DNA from: an uncultured Vampirovibrio sp. | GTDB taxonomy: Bacteria > Cyanobacteriota > Vampirovibrionia > Gastranaerophilales > Gastranaerophilaceae | Direction of reading: 5' to 3' | Assembly: GCA_910584405.1 (NCBI GenBank) | Contig: CAJUAL010000004.1 | Coordinates: 1-64,000, forward strand | DNA: 64,000 nt | Shown: positions 7,908-17,080 of the stretch, piece by piece | Layout: each line of letters opens with the position of its first letter | How positions within the stretch are numbered: the first letter of the stretch is position 1 | Translations under genes and position numbers: made by a program | The notes under the pieces: model-generated | The model's database searches: none | What the model saw: only the letters and a program-made list of their open reading frames with translations | Told to the model about the DNA's origin: nothing

Positions 7908-8064
7908 TATACTTCCTCATTTGCAAATATGGTAATATTTTACTTGAAAATTTTTTAAAGCTCCACAAAAGATGAAATTTTGTAACAAAAAGTTTATGAT
8001 TATTAAAGTTTTTATGATCTTGTGCCGATATATACTTTGTGAAGATAATTAAGGAGTATAATTT

Positions 8065-8238
8065 ATGTACAATGATGAAATTTTTGACAGAGCATTAAAC
8101 GAATCAAAAGCAGAATGCTACAGAGAGCTAAAATCAGAAGTTAAAACAGTTGAGGCTGTAATTGAAAGATTATTAACACAACTTTTAGAATGTTCATCAG
8201 CTATTTCTGAACGCGATTTTAATGTTTGCGGGGTTTAA
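8065..8238 (+). CDS. small 57-residue helical protein, unknown function
   Basis: The ATG lies behind a strong AAGGAGTATAATTT ribosome binding site and the frame ends at TAA 8238. The product starts MYNDEIFDRALNESKAECYR and is predicted largely helical, with heptad-like hydrophobics around VEAVIERLLTQLLE and three Cys. No family recognised. It stands alone with a hairpin downstream, much like the small gene at 848. Confidence 0.6.
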   Translation: MYNDEIFDRALNESKAECYRELKSEVKTVEAVIERLLTQLLECSSAISERDFNVCGV

Positions 8239-8253
8239 TAATTAATCTGTTCA

Positions 8254-8279
8254 AGCGCAGTTTAGGGATAAACTGCGCT
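8254..8279 (+). terminator. hairpin after the 57-residue gene
   Basis: AGCGCAGTTTA, loop GGGA, then the perfect complement TAAACTGCGCT. No T run follows, so it may protect the transcript end rather than terminate on its own. Confidence 0.5.
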
Positions 8280-8468
8280 CAAACGGGATATATTTGGGAG
8301 ATTGATTATTATTTGCGAATTATCAATCAAGGGTTTATTATTTTATAATCAAAAATAATTTAAAATACCTTATTTGGTATGCCTTTTACTTTCTCCTATA
8401 AATTGTATTCCCCTGTATTATAATAAAGTATTTTTATTTATAAAAATTGCGTGATTGTAAACAAATGT

Positions 8469-8499
8469 AAAAAGCCGAAGTTTTTAACTTCGGCTTTTT
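8469..8499. terminator. terminator downstream of the Gly-rich protein gene
   Basis: AAAAAGCCGAAGTT, loop TTT, then AACTTCGGCTTTTT: a perfect stem with T runs on both strands, so it works in either direction. The preceding 190 bases hold no frame I can support. Confidence 0.8.
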
Positions 8500-8525
8500 A
8501 ATATATATTATGTGGTAAGGGTTGT

Positions 8526-9266
8526 TTAGCCTATTGCACTGAATCCTGCTTGTTCGAACGGGTTAGCGTACATATAACCTGATCTGCCTGCGATATTTTG
8601 AGCCATTGCTTCGTATACTGCTTGGTTTTGAGCTTGTTGTTGAGCAAGTAATTGTTCTTGTTGTTCTTGTTCGGCTTTCTTTTCAGAGTGAGATTTACCT
8701 GTGAACAGTCCACCGATTAAAGAACCGCCAATCCAACCGATTGCAGATCCGATAGGTCCGAATGCTGAACCGATAGCTGCGCCGATTGCACCTGCACCGA
8801 GTTTTGTACCTTCTTTAGCGATTTCTTTAACACCGCCTACAATACCTTCGTCTTTGAATGCACTAAATATTGTTGGAAGTGAGCAAGCTGCTATTAAGAG
8901 GTTACCAACACCAGGGATTGCTTTAGTTGCACCTTTTAATGCTCCGCCAATTTTGCCTAAAATTGCGCTTTTACCTGCAATGCTTGCAGCTCTGCCGCCA
9001 AGTTTCCAACCTCTTGCAACAGCGCTTGGAACGGCTTTTACTCCTGCCCAGATACCTTTGAATACGCCGCCTGCTCCGGCTGCTTCTAATGCTTTACCGC
9101 CTGTTTTTAAGCCGTTAATGATTGCGGCTTTTCCTGTTCCGGTTTTTAAACCTGTGTGAACACCTTTTACTAATGCTTTTGCTCCGTTTTCTGTAAATAA
9201 TAATGTCGGAGTTGCTTTTAAACCTCTTAAAGCGTAACCGCCTAATCTTGCAATTTGTGCTACCAT
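8526..9266 (-). CDS. Gly/Ala-rich glycine-zipper protein, unknown function
   Basis: 246 residues from ATG 9266, chosen for its AAAGGTGG ribosome binding site; the frame is open for 25 more codons upstream without one. The protein is Gly/Ala/Lys-rich, with amphipathic and hydrophobic glycine-zipper segments, the strongest at about 157-190 (GAGAIGAAIG, then GSAIGWIGGSLIGGLF). A Gln-rich linker follows at about 198-216, then a tail ending FEQAGFSAIG. There is no signal peptide. The composition suggests membrane insertion or a secreted colicin-like domain, which is inference only. The overall layout resembles the protein at 42257 (hydrophilic part plus Gly-rich segment). Confidence 0.6.
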   Translation of the reverse strand: MVAQIARLGGYALRGLKATPTLLFTENGAKALVKGVHTGLKTGTGKAAIINGLKTGGKALEAAGAGGVFKGIWAGVKAVPSAVARGWKLGGRAASIAGKSAILGKIGGALKGATKAIPGVGNLLIAACSLPTIFSAFKDEGIVGGVKEIAKEGTKLGAGAIGAAIGSAFGPIGSAIGWIGGSLIGGLFTGKSHSEKKAEQEQQEQLLAQQQAQNQAVYEAMAQNIAGRSGYMYANPFEQAGFSAIG

Positions 9267-9440
9267 ACTTGACCACCTTTTTAAAATACTAATTTCTAAC
9301 CTTACATATTTATAAAAAAAAATACCCCCGCGAAATTGCATGGTTTTTGATAAATATTAAGAAATGTTAATCAAATATAAGTGCTTTCCCCCTAAACTTG
9401 AAGCTAGCTGGCTCGGCAGTCAAGCTGCTCAAAGATTTAT

Positions 9441-9593
9441 GTCATCCTGAACTTCAGCTCTTCTTGTAGGCGAAGAATGAGCCGTACAAGGGAGGGTACC
9501 CCTTGAGGGTAGATTCAGGATCTATCAATGTCAATAATTATCCCTTATGGGAAGAATCAGCATTGATAGATTCCGGATCAGGTCCGGAATGAC
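9441..9593. repeat. dispersed palindromic repeat, enlarged copy
   Basis: Left arm GTCATCCTGAACTTCAG is interrupted by about 55 extra bases, then GATTCAGGATCTATCAATG. The middle hairpin CCCTTATGGG and the right arm CATTGATAGATTCCGGATC.GGTCCGGAATGAC follow. It belongs to the same family as 11289, 57605, 59575 and 63511. It fills most of the gene-free stretch 9267-9710; the rest shows nothing I can name. Confidence 0.75.
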
Positions 9594-9710
9594 GGTAAAA
9601 AAGAAATATCATATTGCACAAAAGAAAAAACCACTTGGGATAAGTGGTTGGGAAAAGTTACGAAAATTAATTGTAGGGAAAAATAAATATGATTATATGT
9701 TTTTGTTTTT

Positions 9711-11168
9711 TTATCCGTTAAATGTTTTGAATGAGTTTTCAACGTTTTTCTTCAATACGCTTTGAACTGCTTCAATTTCTGTTTGAATTGCGTTGTGTTC
9801 TGATTCAAGTCTGTTTAATCTTAAATCAATTTGTTTATCTTGGTTTTCAAGATTATCCATTGCTTTTTGGTAAGTTTGTTCAGCTATTGCCATTGCTGAT
9901 TTATCTTCTTTTTCTGTGATTGATTCATCATCATCAAGAGTTGTTCCGATAAATTTCTTTTCTGTTGTTGAATAATATGATAATACAAGGTTGCCTGCTT
10001 TTAGTTGTTTAACAAACCATTGCGGGTCTTTTAAGTTTGTTGCGGCTTTTGTGTTATCAGTGTTATATTTTTCTTCAACTGTTGTGTAGCCTTTTGTTCT
10101 CATTTCGTTGAAAATGTTTTTGTAATGGTTTACGATTTGCGGGTCGTAGGTTAATTTTTCAGCTGTATGAGCGTTTGTATTGTTGTAATAAGCTTCTGTT
10201 ATAGCTAAAGCGTAATCATATAATTCTCTTTGTGCGGTTGTTGAACCTTCAAAGTTTAAGACATCACTTGTAACTGTTACATCGTGAGTAAAGCCCGTAT
10301 CTGATGTGTAGTTGCTTCCGTTAAATGTTAAGTGGTTTTTGGAAGATTCAAAAACTTTAGCGTTACCGTCAGCTGTTAAATCTGCATATAAAGCATCATA
10401 TTCTGTTAATTCTCCTTCTTCATCCGTAAAATCAGTGAAGGTGAATTTTTTAGATTCTGTATTGTAAGAAACATTTTCTAATTCGTGGAAATTGTCGCCA
10501 ATTTGGAAACCGCAGGTAATTATTCCTGTATTAGCGTCTTTTTTAGCTGTAATAAGGTAATTATCTTTATAATAACCGTCAGCATCTTTGTTAAGTTGAA
10601 TTTCTTCGCCGTTTAAATCGGTTGTGTATGCAGTATTATAAGTAGCATATCCGTTGTATGATGTATCATCGTATGCATGAAATCCGAATTTTAAAATATG
10701 ATCTGCAATTTCGCTTTGACCAACTGAGGCAAGATATTTATCCCAAGCTTCGTGGATTTTTTCTTCTGCGTCAATATCGTTGATATTTAAATCTGATTGG
10801 GTGTATCCGCCGTCGATTTTTGTTAAAAACTTGTTAAAATCACCGTTGCCGTAAGCAAAAGCTTGAGCAATAGCATTTGAAACCAAAATCTTACCTGTGT
10901 TATCTTTAACGATATATTGTTTACCGCAGGCAACAGTGTTGCAGCCTGTCATTTGGTTATAAGAAACATCCGCGTAATTTGCCTGGGTTCCGTTGTAACC
11001 TGTTAAGACCTGATATTTTGTTTTATTTAGGGCTTCAAGATATTGGTCATTAATCATTTGAGAATTATCTGAAAGGCGTTGTTTAGAATAAGCTAAGTTC
11101 TGCTGAGTAACTTCGTTATCAGACAGACGGGCTGTTAGGCATAAAAATCTTGCTTGTGAAGCTGACAT
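9711..11168 (-). CDS. lineage-specific coiled-coil protein (MSASQAR family)
   Basis: About 485 residues starting M(GM)SASQARFLCLTARLSD, followed by a helical stretch (NEVTQQNLAYSKQRLSDNSQ), a long polar middle rich in N, T, Y and D, and a C-terminal coiled coil (KAMDNLENQDKQIDLRLNRL, then HNAIQTEIEAVQSVLKKN) ending FKTFNG. An ATG two codons upstream (11174) is equally possible; AAAGGAAC lies about ten bases before it. Two helical ends around a variable middle recall hook- or filament-associated proteins, but I cannot assign a function. No signal peptide. Confidence 0.6.
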   Translation of the reverse strand: MSASQARFLCLTARLSDNEVTQQNLAYSKQRLSDNSQMINDQYLEALNKTKYQVLTGYNGTQANYADVSYNQMTGCNTVACGKQYIVKDNTGKILVSNAIAQAFAYGNGDFNKFLTKIDGGYTQSDLNINDIDAEEKIHEAWDKYLASVGQSEIADHILKFGFHAYDDTSYNGYATYNTAYTTDLNGEEIQLNKDADGYYKDNYLITAKKDANTGIITCGFQIGDNFHELENVSYNTESKKFTFTDFTDEEGELTEYDALYADLTADGNAKVFESSKNHLTFNGSNYTSDTGFTHDVTVTSDVLNFEGSTTAQRELYDYALAITEAYYNNTNAHTAEKLTYDPQIVNHYKNIFNEMRTKGYTTVEEKYNTDNTKAATNLKDPQWFVKQLKAGNLVLSYYSTTEKKFIGTTLDDDESITEKEDKSAMAIAEQTYQKAMDNLENQDKQIDLRLNRLESEHNAIQTEIEAVQSVLKKNVENSFKTFNG

Positions 11169-11288
11169 TCCCATTGTTTAGCTGTTCCTTTCAATAATTT
11201 CGTAATCTTATTCTTAGTTACGGCATAATTGTTCGAAAACTTTAGAAAATTGATTGGGTTTGTAACAATTTGTAATAATTATAAATTT

Positions 11289-11383
11289 GTCATTCTGAAC
11301 TTGATTCAGAATCTATCCATGTTGATATATCTTGTGTTTGTAAAAATTAACATTGATAGACTCCGTATCAAGTACGGAGTGAC
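11289..11383. repeat. dispersed palindromic repeat, complete copy
   Basis: 95 bases: GTCATTCTGAACTTGATTCA begins the left arm, which ends at TCTATCCATG; the right arm runs CATTGATAGACTCCGTATC to CGGAGTGAC. It lies directly downstream of the stop codon of the minus-strand gene ending at 11385. Confidence 0.8.
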
Positions 11384-11384
11384 G

Positions 11385-13247
11385 TTATACAGCGTCTTCT
11401 GCAAAATATAATCTCAGATAAAAGCAGGCAACGTGTTGGATTGAATCTATTCTAATCCATTGTCTTGTGGCTTTAAATCTTATTCCGCCTTTTGATTTTT
11501 CGGGATTTTTGTGGGCGTAGTTGTTTTTGTCTGAGATATATAAAACCATTTGAGATTGCGCAGCTTTTCGGCAAGCTTCAAGGATTTCTTGTGTCAGTTC
11601 GGTTTTATCAAGTTTTTTTGCAAGATAATATGCGCCAATCAGACCTTCTGCACGAGCTCCGTCTGGGTAATAGTGATCGCCGTGAGTATAATAATTGCCG
11701 CCTTCGTAGTCAATGTATGGTGAATCATCTTTTTTATACATTTTATTCATCATTGTTTTTGCATCTGAAAATACAAAATTAATATAGTTATCTTTTCTAA
11801 ATTCGGGATTTGTTGCCCATTCTTCTATTGCTTGCATTAACCAGCCGTCAGAAGGAAGTGCGGTAAACAGGTCAGCATAAATTTTTGGTCGTTCATCGAC
11901 AAGCCAGTCAAGAGCGATTTTACTTTTTTCAATTACTTTTTTAACAAGTTCATTATCGTCTTCAAAGTAGTTTGCAAAAAGTGCCAAACCTAAAAGTGCT
12001 TCTCCCGGGTAATAGAATGAAAATAATTGTCTGCGCTCATCATCTGTTAAATTTATTAGCGGCTGCCCGTTTTGGATGTTCGGGTGAATGTAATATCCGT
12101 ACATTTCTCCGCTTTCGCTTATTCTTGACAGTAGGTGTCTGATGTATTTTTTTAAGATTTCATCATAACTTTTGTCGCCTGTTTCTGTTCGGTATTTCAT
12201 TATTGCCGCTGTGATAAGCCCTGTTCCGCCAAGCTTTGACTTCTTATTAATAAATACATAAGCACAATCTTGATTATCAACTTTGTGCTCTTTGGTTATT
12301 GAAATTATATAATCAATAGCTTTTTTGGAGCTTTCAAGGTATTTTTTATCGCCTGTTAGTTGATATGCACGAATTAGTGCGGTTATGGTGCCGCAATGTC
12401 TTAAATCATTATAATAGAGGTTATTTTCTTTCCTTGTCGGGTGTTCGTGGTCTTTGTAATTATCTTCTTTTGAGTCGTAATAGTACAAAAATTTTCCGTT
12501 ATCCTGCTGATTTCTATAAATCCATTCTATACCGTCAAGTGCTATGTTTTTTATTTCATCGGGTGAATATTTATTTATGGTGTTTCCTCTGTATAACGGT
12601 ATAATTTCATCTTTGTAAGTTACAAATGCGCGGCTTTTTATTATAGAACATTCGTATGGAAGGCTTTCTAAAAGTTCAATCCGCTCAGGTATTGAATTTG
12701 TTATATCTTTAATCCGAGTTTTTCTAATTATTGAATTAAGTGCCTGATTTAGTGAAAGTTGGCTTTGAATATAGCTTTCTGTCGGCATATAGACGTGTAA
12801 TTTGTTTTCAAACAATAATTTTATGCCTGTAATTCCCGGCTCATATCGGTTTGGCGTAAATATGTCTGTTTCAATATCCTCAATTTTTGTCGGAAACTCT
12901 TCTGTAATATATTCAATCATAATACGGCATTTTTCATTATCAGCTACAGAAAAATTTTTAAAACTCGGGTTTTTACGGATTTGTTCAATGTTACGATTTA
13001 TTGTATCTGTAAGATTTTCTCTTAGTGAACCCCAGCGAAGAAGTTTTTCACCTGCTTGAAACAGGGTTATATATAAAAATGTTAAATTCTTGTCAAAATC
13101 TAAAATTCCGTTAAGGTTTAAGTCTTTTATTTCAACTCTTTCTCCGTATACCAAAGCTTTACGAATTCTGTTTGTAAGTTCTTGAACAGGCGAAAAATCC
13201 TGTTCAAAGTATTCGCGCGTTTTATTATTTACTGTCGAAAAATCCAT
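11385..13247 (-). CDS. alpha/alpha-toroid (six-hairpin-like) protein, possibly carbohydrate-active
   Basis: 620 residues from ATG 13247, chosen for the TTGGAGG six bases upstream. The N-terminal 190 residues form a separate domain (DFSPVQELTNRIRKALVYGE...). The rest shows repeated helical hairpins with aromatic-rich loops (GIEWIYRNQQDNGKFLYYYD, LRHCGTITALIRAYQLTGDK, FSFYYPGEALLGLALFANYF, GGNYYTHGDHYYPDGARAEG), as in six-hairpin glycosidases and C5-epimerase-type toroids. No signal peptide. I cannot name a substrate. It is divergent from the GGDEF gene at 13360, so the two could share regulation. Confidence 0.6.
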   Translation of the reverse strand: MDFSTVNNKTREYFEQDFSPVQELTNRIRKALVYGERVEIKDLNLNGILDFDKNLTFLYITLFQAGEKLLRWGSLRENLTDTINRNIEQIRKNPSFKNFSVADNEKCRIMIEYITEEFPTKIEDIETDIFTPNRYEPGITGIKLLFENKLHVYMPTESYIQSQLSLNQALNSIIRKTRIKDITNSIPERIELLESLPYECSIIKSRAFVTYKDEIIPLYRGNTINKYSPDEIKNIALDGIEWIYRNQQDNGKFLYYYDSKEDNYKDHEHPTRKENNLYYNDLRHCGTITALIRAYQLTGDKKYLESSKKAIDYIISITKEHKVDNQDCAYVFINKKSKLGGTGLITAAIMKYRTETGDKSYDEILKKYIRHLLSRISESGEMYGYYIHPNIQNGQPLINLTDDERRQLFSFYYPGEALLGLALFANYFEDDNELVKKVIEKSKIALDWLVDERPKIYADLFTALPSDGWLMQAIEEWATNPEFRKDNYINFVFSDAKTMMNKMYKKDDSPYIDYEGGNYYTHGDHYYPDGARAEGLIGAYYLAKKLDKTELTQEILEACRKAAQSQMVLYISDKNNYAHKNPEKSKGGIRFKATRQWIRIDSIQHVACFYLRLYFAEDAV

Positions 13248-13359
13248 AATAAACCTCCAACGGATATAATTATATAATATAACAAATATTAACAATCGTA
13301 ACAATTTTGCCAGAAATAAATCGGTATGTTAATTTGTAGAAGAAAGGAACTGTTTATTT

Positions 13360-14235
13360 ATGAAGAATATTGTAATATACACATGTAAGAAGTCTTCTGC
13401 GATTGCTGACGCGGTTGCTTGTATTGAAGATGCTAATGTAAGACTTGAAGATGCAGAGAATATAAAAGATTATGAAACACTTAATCCGGGAGTTATCGTT
13501 GTTGAAGATGTTCCGAATATTAAAGATGTTTTAATGGTTACAAAATTTAAATTCCCGATTCTTTTTATCGGTGAAACATTCAAAGGCTGCACTGTTAGAG
13601 CTGTTGCTTTTGATTATATAAAAACTCCTGTTGATAATCAGGAATTGGTTGTTCGTGTTAAAAATATGCTTAAAATCAGAGAATTAAGAGATAAAATGAA
13701 AACTCTTTCTACTACTGATGAATTAACAGGACTTCATAACAGAAGATATTTGTTGGAACGTATGGAACAGGAAATTTCTCGTGCTAAACGTTATACAACT
13801 CCATTATCTGTTTTATTGTTCGACCTTGATTTCTTTAAGGTTGTAAATGATATTTACGGTTACGAATGGGGCGATGTTTTATTACGTTCAATTGCCGATA
13901 AATTAAAACAGCTTATCAGAAAAGAAGATATTTTAACCCGTTACGGCGATGAAGAATTTATTGTTGTTCTTCCGAACACATCAGAAGATAACGCTTTCTT
14001 GTTTGCAGAAAGATTCCGTAAAGATATTGAAAAAATGGAATTTATCCCTGCAGGAGAAGAAGAACGTCATCCGATTACAATTTCAGGCGGAATTTCTACA
14101 TTCCCTTGCTTACCTGATACCGAAGAAGATGCAAATACAATTATTCGCTATGCCGAACATGCTTTGTATAATGCTAAAAAACGCGGTAAAAATAAGATTG
14201 TACAATTCTCTCAATTGAACTTGGGTGAAGGGTAG
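13360..14235 (+). CDS. receiver-like GGDEF protein with a degenerate active site
   Basis: 291 residues. Residues 1-107 resemble a response-regulator receiver without a clear phosphoacceptor pocket. The GGDEF domain follows (STTDELTGLHNRRYL, DLDFFKVVNDIYGY). The catalytic signature reads GDEEF instead of GGDEF/GGEEF: codons GGC GAT GAA GAA TTT, so the second Gly is Asp. Five residues before it lies RKED, a correctly placed RxxD inhibitory site. A c-di-GMP-binding effector is therefore as likely as a synthase. AAGGAA lies upstream of the ATG. No EAL domain and no other c-di-GMP gene is seen in the window. Confidence 0.85.
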   Translation: MKNIVIYTCKKSSAIADAVACIEDANVRLEDAENIKDYETLNPGVIVVEDVPNIKDVLMVTKFKFPILFIGETFKGCTVRAVAFDYIKTPVDNQELVVRVKNMLKIRELRDKMKTLSTTDELTGLHNRRYLLERMEQEISRAKRYTTPLSVLLFDLDFFKVVNDIYGYEWGDVLLRSIADKLKQLIRKEDILTRYGDEEFIVVLPNTSEDNAFLFAERFRKDIEKMEFIPAGEEERHPITISGGISTFPCLPDTEEDANTIIRYAEHALYNAKKRGKNKIVQFSQLNLGEG

Positions 14236-14253
14236 GGGGAAAATCCTGATTTT

Positions 14254-14282
14254 GTCATTCTGAACTTGATTCAGAATCTATA
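14254..14282. repeat. solo left arm of the dispersed repeat
   Basis: GTCATTCTGAACTTGATTCA then GAATCTATA: only the left arm of the roughly 96-bp family, 19 bases after the GGDEF gene stop. Confidence 0.65.
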
Positions 14283-14357
14283 AATTTTATAGATATCCTG
14301 AAAACGGATATAAAAAAGATCCTTTCTGAACACTTACATAGTGTAAATCTGGTTAAT

Positions 14358-14385
14358 AGGCGGTAACATCACTACCGCCTTTTTG
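14358..14385. terminator. terminator between the GGDEF and TIGR02757 genes
   Basis: AGGCGGTA, seven-base loop, TACCGCCT, then TTTTTG. Confidence 0.75.
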
Positions 14386-14397
14386 TTTTAGCTTTAG

Positions 14398-15156
14398 TTA
14401 TTGTTGGTGGCGAGATGCCCCGTCCGGTGAAACCCCGTAGCCAAAAAGTGCAAAATCATATTTTATCGGGTCTTCCGGACAGAATTTTTTTAAGTTTTCT
14501 GTCAGTTCAATTACTGCTTTAAAATCATTTGCATTGCGCTTTAGTAATCCCATTTCCCGTGAGATTCTGCCGACATGTACATCTAACGGAATATATAATT
14601 CCGACGGCTTCATAAATTTCCAAATCCCGACATCAACCGCACTTTTTCGAACCATCCAGCGAAGATACATACACATTCTCTTCATTGCTCCGCCGTTATG
14701 AGGATTCGGAATCATATGATAAAAACCTTGTCCTACATTTTTATTTGCCCGAGCGTAAAAATAATCTACTACTGTTTCAAACATTTTATTTTGCTTATAA
14801 CCGTGTTCAAAAAGCTCTTCTAAACCTTCTGAGGTATTATATAACTCTTTTAATATCTCAAAAATCGAGATAAAATCATTTGGTTTTCCGAATCGATAAT
14901 TAAAGTCGCCAATAACTCTTGAGTCAAAGTTTTGGATAAAATTCAGCGGCTCGTTTTGTGCTATTTCAAATAGCCCGTCAAGCTTTTTTATAAACTGTTT
15001 TCTACTTCCGTAAGCTAATAATGACGCAATAAATCCTGCAAGTTCAATATCTTTTTTTGTTTTGAATTTGTGGATAAAAAGTATCGGGTCATCTTTTATG
15101 AAAGCCTCTGTTTCATATTTTTCTGCTAATTTGTCAAGTTCGTTTTTTGTAATCAT
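14398..15156 (-). CDS. TIGR02757 (DUF2400) family protein
   Basis: 252 residues. Typical segments of the family: DPILFIHKFKTKKDIELAGF, ASLLAYGSRKQFI, GGAMKRMCMYLRWMVRKSAVDVGIW, SELYIPLDVHVGRISREMGL and FALFGYGVS near the C-terminus. The family is widespread in Bacteroidetes, Firmicutes and other anaerobes and is of unknown biochemistry, with a helix-hairpin-helix-like fold suggested for it. The last nine residues after GVS are a non-conserved tail. Divergent from rsgA. Confidence 0.85.
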   Translation of the reverse strand: MITKNELDKLAEKYETEAFIKDDPILFIHKFKTKKDIELAGFIASLLAYGSRKQFIKKLDGLFEIAQNEPLNFIQNFDSRVIGDFNYRFGKPNDFISIFEILKELYNTSEGLEELFEHGYKQNKMFETVVDYFYARANKNVGQGFYHMIPNPHNGGAMKRMCMYLRWMVRKSAVDVGIWKFMKPSELYIPLDVHVGRISREMGLLKRNANDFKAVIELTENLKKFCPEDPIKYDFALFGYGVSPDGASRHQQ

Positions 15157-15213
15157 AGTTGTATTTTATCATATAAATTTGCAAAAGACTGTTATTTTTT
15201 GTAGACTGTCTTT

Positions 15214-16212
15214 ATGCAAGGACAAATTTATAAAATTCATTCTGATTTTTATTATGTTCAAAATGAGGGCAAATCTTTTGAATGTAAAATTCGCGAGGTT
15301 TTAAAAAAACAGCGTGAAAAGATTGTGGTCGGAGATTTTGTAGAATTTGACGGCGGTGTAATTTCAAAGGTTTTGCTTAAAAAAACTTATATTCCCCGCC
15401 CGTCAGTTGCTAATGTTGATCAAATTGTTGTAGTGTCGGCTTTAAAACATCCTGATTTAGATTTGCATCAATTAAATCGTTATATTTCATTGGCAAAGTA
15501 TTATAAAATTCCTGTTGTTCTATGTTTTAATAAGGAAGATTTAGGGCTTGACGCGTGTGAACAGGATAAGATTATTTCGATTTACGGAAAGCTGGGTTAT
15601 GAGATTGTTTTTACTTCTGCTTTGGAAAAACGGGGATTGAAAGAGTTTTATAATCTTTTGAAAGGTAAAGTTACTGCCCTATGCGGGAATTCAGGTGTCG
15701 GAAAGTCTAGTTTAATCAATGCACTTAACCCTAATGTTAATCTTCGAACTAAAGAAGTCAGTGAAAAATTAAACCGCGGAACGCATACAACAAGGCACTG
15801 CGAGATTATTGCGCTTGACGCGACAAGCGCAATTGTTGATACTCCCGGCTTCAGTAATGTAAGGTTTGATTTTTTACTTCCTGCGGATGTTGATTTGTTA
15901 TTTGATGAGATTGCACAGTATAGAGATTATTGCAAATACGGTGATTGTCTTCATATTAACGAAGACGGATGCAGAGTTTTAAATCATATTGAAGAAATTG
16001 ATGAATCCCGATATGAAAGTTATGTTGAATTTGTATCAGAAGCTATTGAGTATAAAGAGCATATAAAGTATAACGGAGTAAAAAGAGAAACTTCTCACAA
16101 GTTTAAAAATAACAAAGTGCAGGCAAAGATTAGCGATAAAAAGCGTCAGGCTTCACGAAATACCAGAAAACAAATGATTTATAAGGAAATAGATGATAAT
16201 GCGGATGAATGA
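15214..16212 (+). CDS. rsgA: small-subunit ribosome biogenesis GTPase RsgA
   Basis: Circularly permuted GTPase that checks late 30S maturation. The 332-residue protein has an N-terminal OB-fold (MQGQIYKIHSDFYYV), then G4 NKED (106-109), G1 GNSGVGKS (158-165), G3 DTPG (209-212) and the zinc knuckle C240, C245, H247, C253. The basic C-terminal tail (KRQASRNTRKQM) is usual. The 3' end overlaps the following prenyltransferase gene by 20 bases. Confidence 0.94.
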   Translation: MQGQIYKIHSDFYYVQNEGKSFECKIREVLKKQREKIVVGDFVEFDGGVISKVLLKKTYIPRPSVANVDQIVVVSALKHPDLDLHQLNRYISLAKYYKIPVVLCFNKEDLGLDACEQDKIISIYGKLGYEIVFTSALEKRGLKEFYNLLKGKVTALCGNSGVGKSSLINALNPNVNLRTKEVSEKLNRGTHTTRHCEIIALDATSAIVDTPGFSNVRFDFLLPADVDLLFDEIAQYRDYCKYGDCLHINEDGCRVLNHIEEIDESRYESYVEFVSEAIEYKEHIKYNGVKRETSHKFKNNKVQAKISDKKRQASRNTRKQMIYKEIDDNADE

Positions 16213-17080
16213 TTATATTGAATTGGTTAACGGAAAATTAAACGAGTATATTGAGATAAAATATCCCGAAAATATTTTTAAATCTATGAAATACACGGTT
16301 ACATTGCCGGGGAAACGTTTAAGACCTGTTATGTGCTTAGAAACCTGCCGAATGCTTGGCGGTGAGATTGAAGATGCTTTGCCGACGGCTTGTGCTATTG
16401 AAATGCTGCATGCGCAAACTTTAATTCATGATGATTTACCTTGTATGGATAATGATGATTATCGCAGAGGGAAACCAACAAACCATAAGGTTTTTGGTGA
16501 AGCAATTGCCGTATTGGCGGGAGATGCGTTATTGACTTATGCTCCGCAGACTATTACAAGGTATTCTAAAAACCTTACACCGTCAAAGCTTGTTAGAGTT
16601 CTGAATGAGTATTTCAAATTCGCGGGAGCAGAAGGGGTAATAGCAGGTCAGGTTGTTGATATTGAATCCGAGGGACAAAATTTAGAAAAACAAAAAGCGG
16701 GGGAAACCTTGGAATATTTACATATTCATAAGACGTCCGATTTGTTCCAACTGGCAATGAGAACGGGGGCAATAATTGCAGGGGCTGATGATGAAAAAAT
16801 CGCGGCGGTTACTGAGTTTGCAAAAACATTCGGGCTTGCGTTTCAAATTGCAGATGATATCTTAGATGAGATTTCAACATTTGAAGAAATGGGTAAAACT
16901 CTTGGTAAAGACAAGGCAGAAGGTAAATTAACTTATGTTTCTTTATACGGGTTAGAAGAATCAAAATGTAAACTTTCTTGCCTATTTGAAAATTGCCATG
17001 ATATAATGAAAAAACAAGATTTCAATTCGGAAATTTTTAAAGATATGATTGAGAGTATAGAAAAGAGAGTAGGTATTTAA
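16193..17080 (+). CDS. ispA: polyprenyl (farnesyl/geranylgeranyl) diphosphate synthase
   Basis: Makes short-chain isoprenyl diphosphates for quinones, undecaprenol and similar products. 295 residues with the first Asp-rich motif DDLPCMD (80-86), an insert form typical of bacterial FPP/GGPP synthases, and the second motif DDILD (221-225). Also GKRLRP (40-45), HKTSDLF and Q219 upstream of the second motif. The start at 16193 is placed by AAGGAA four bases upstream; ATGs at 16199 and 16205 are alternatives. Stop and next start overlap as TAATG, so it is coupled to the DUF212 gene. The product could equally be called CrtE-like. Confidence 0.9.
   Translation: MIMRMNDYIELVNGKLNEYIEIKYPENIFKSMKYTVTLPGKRLRPVMCLETCRMLGGEIEDALPTACAIEMLHAQTLIHDDLPCMDNDDYRRGKPTNHKVFGEAIAVLAGDALLTYAPQTITRYSKNLTPSKLVRVLNEYFKFAGAEGVIAGQVVDIESEGQNLEKQKAGETLEYLHIHKTSDLFQLAMRTGAIIAGADDEKIAAVTEFAKTFGLAFQIADDILDEISTFEEMGKTLGKDKAEGKLTYVSLYGLEESKCKLSCLFENCHDIMKKQDFNSEIFKDMIESIEKRVGI

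Noticed and set aside
8701..9159. 152-codon open frame on the plus strand opposite the Gly/Ala-rich protein
   Set aside because: Its Pro/Ala-rich product is the mirror of Gly/Ala codons on the other strand; no ribosome binding site and no family.
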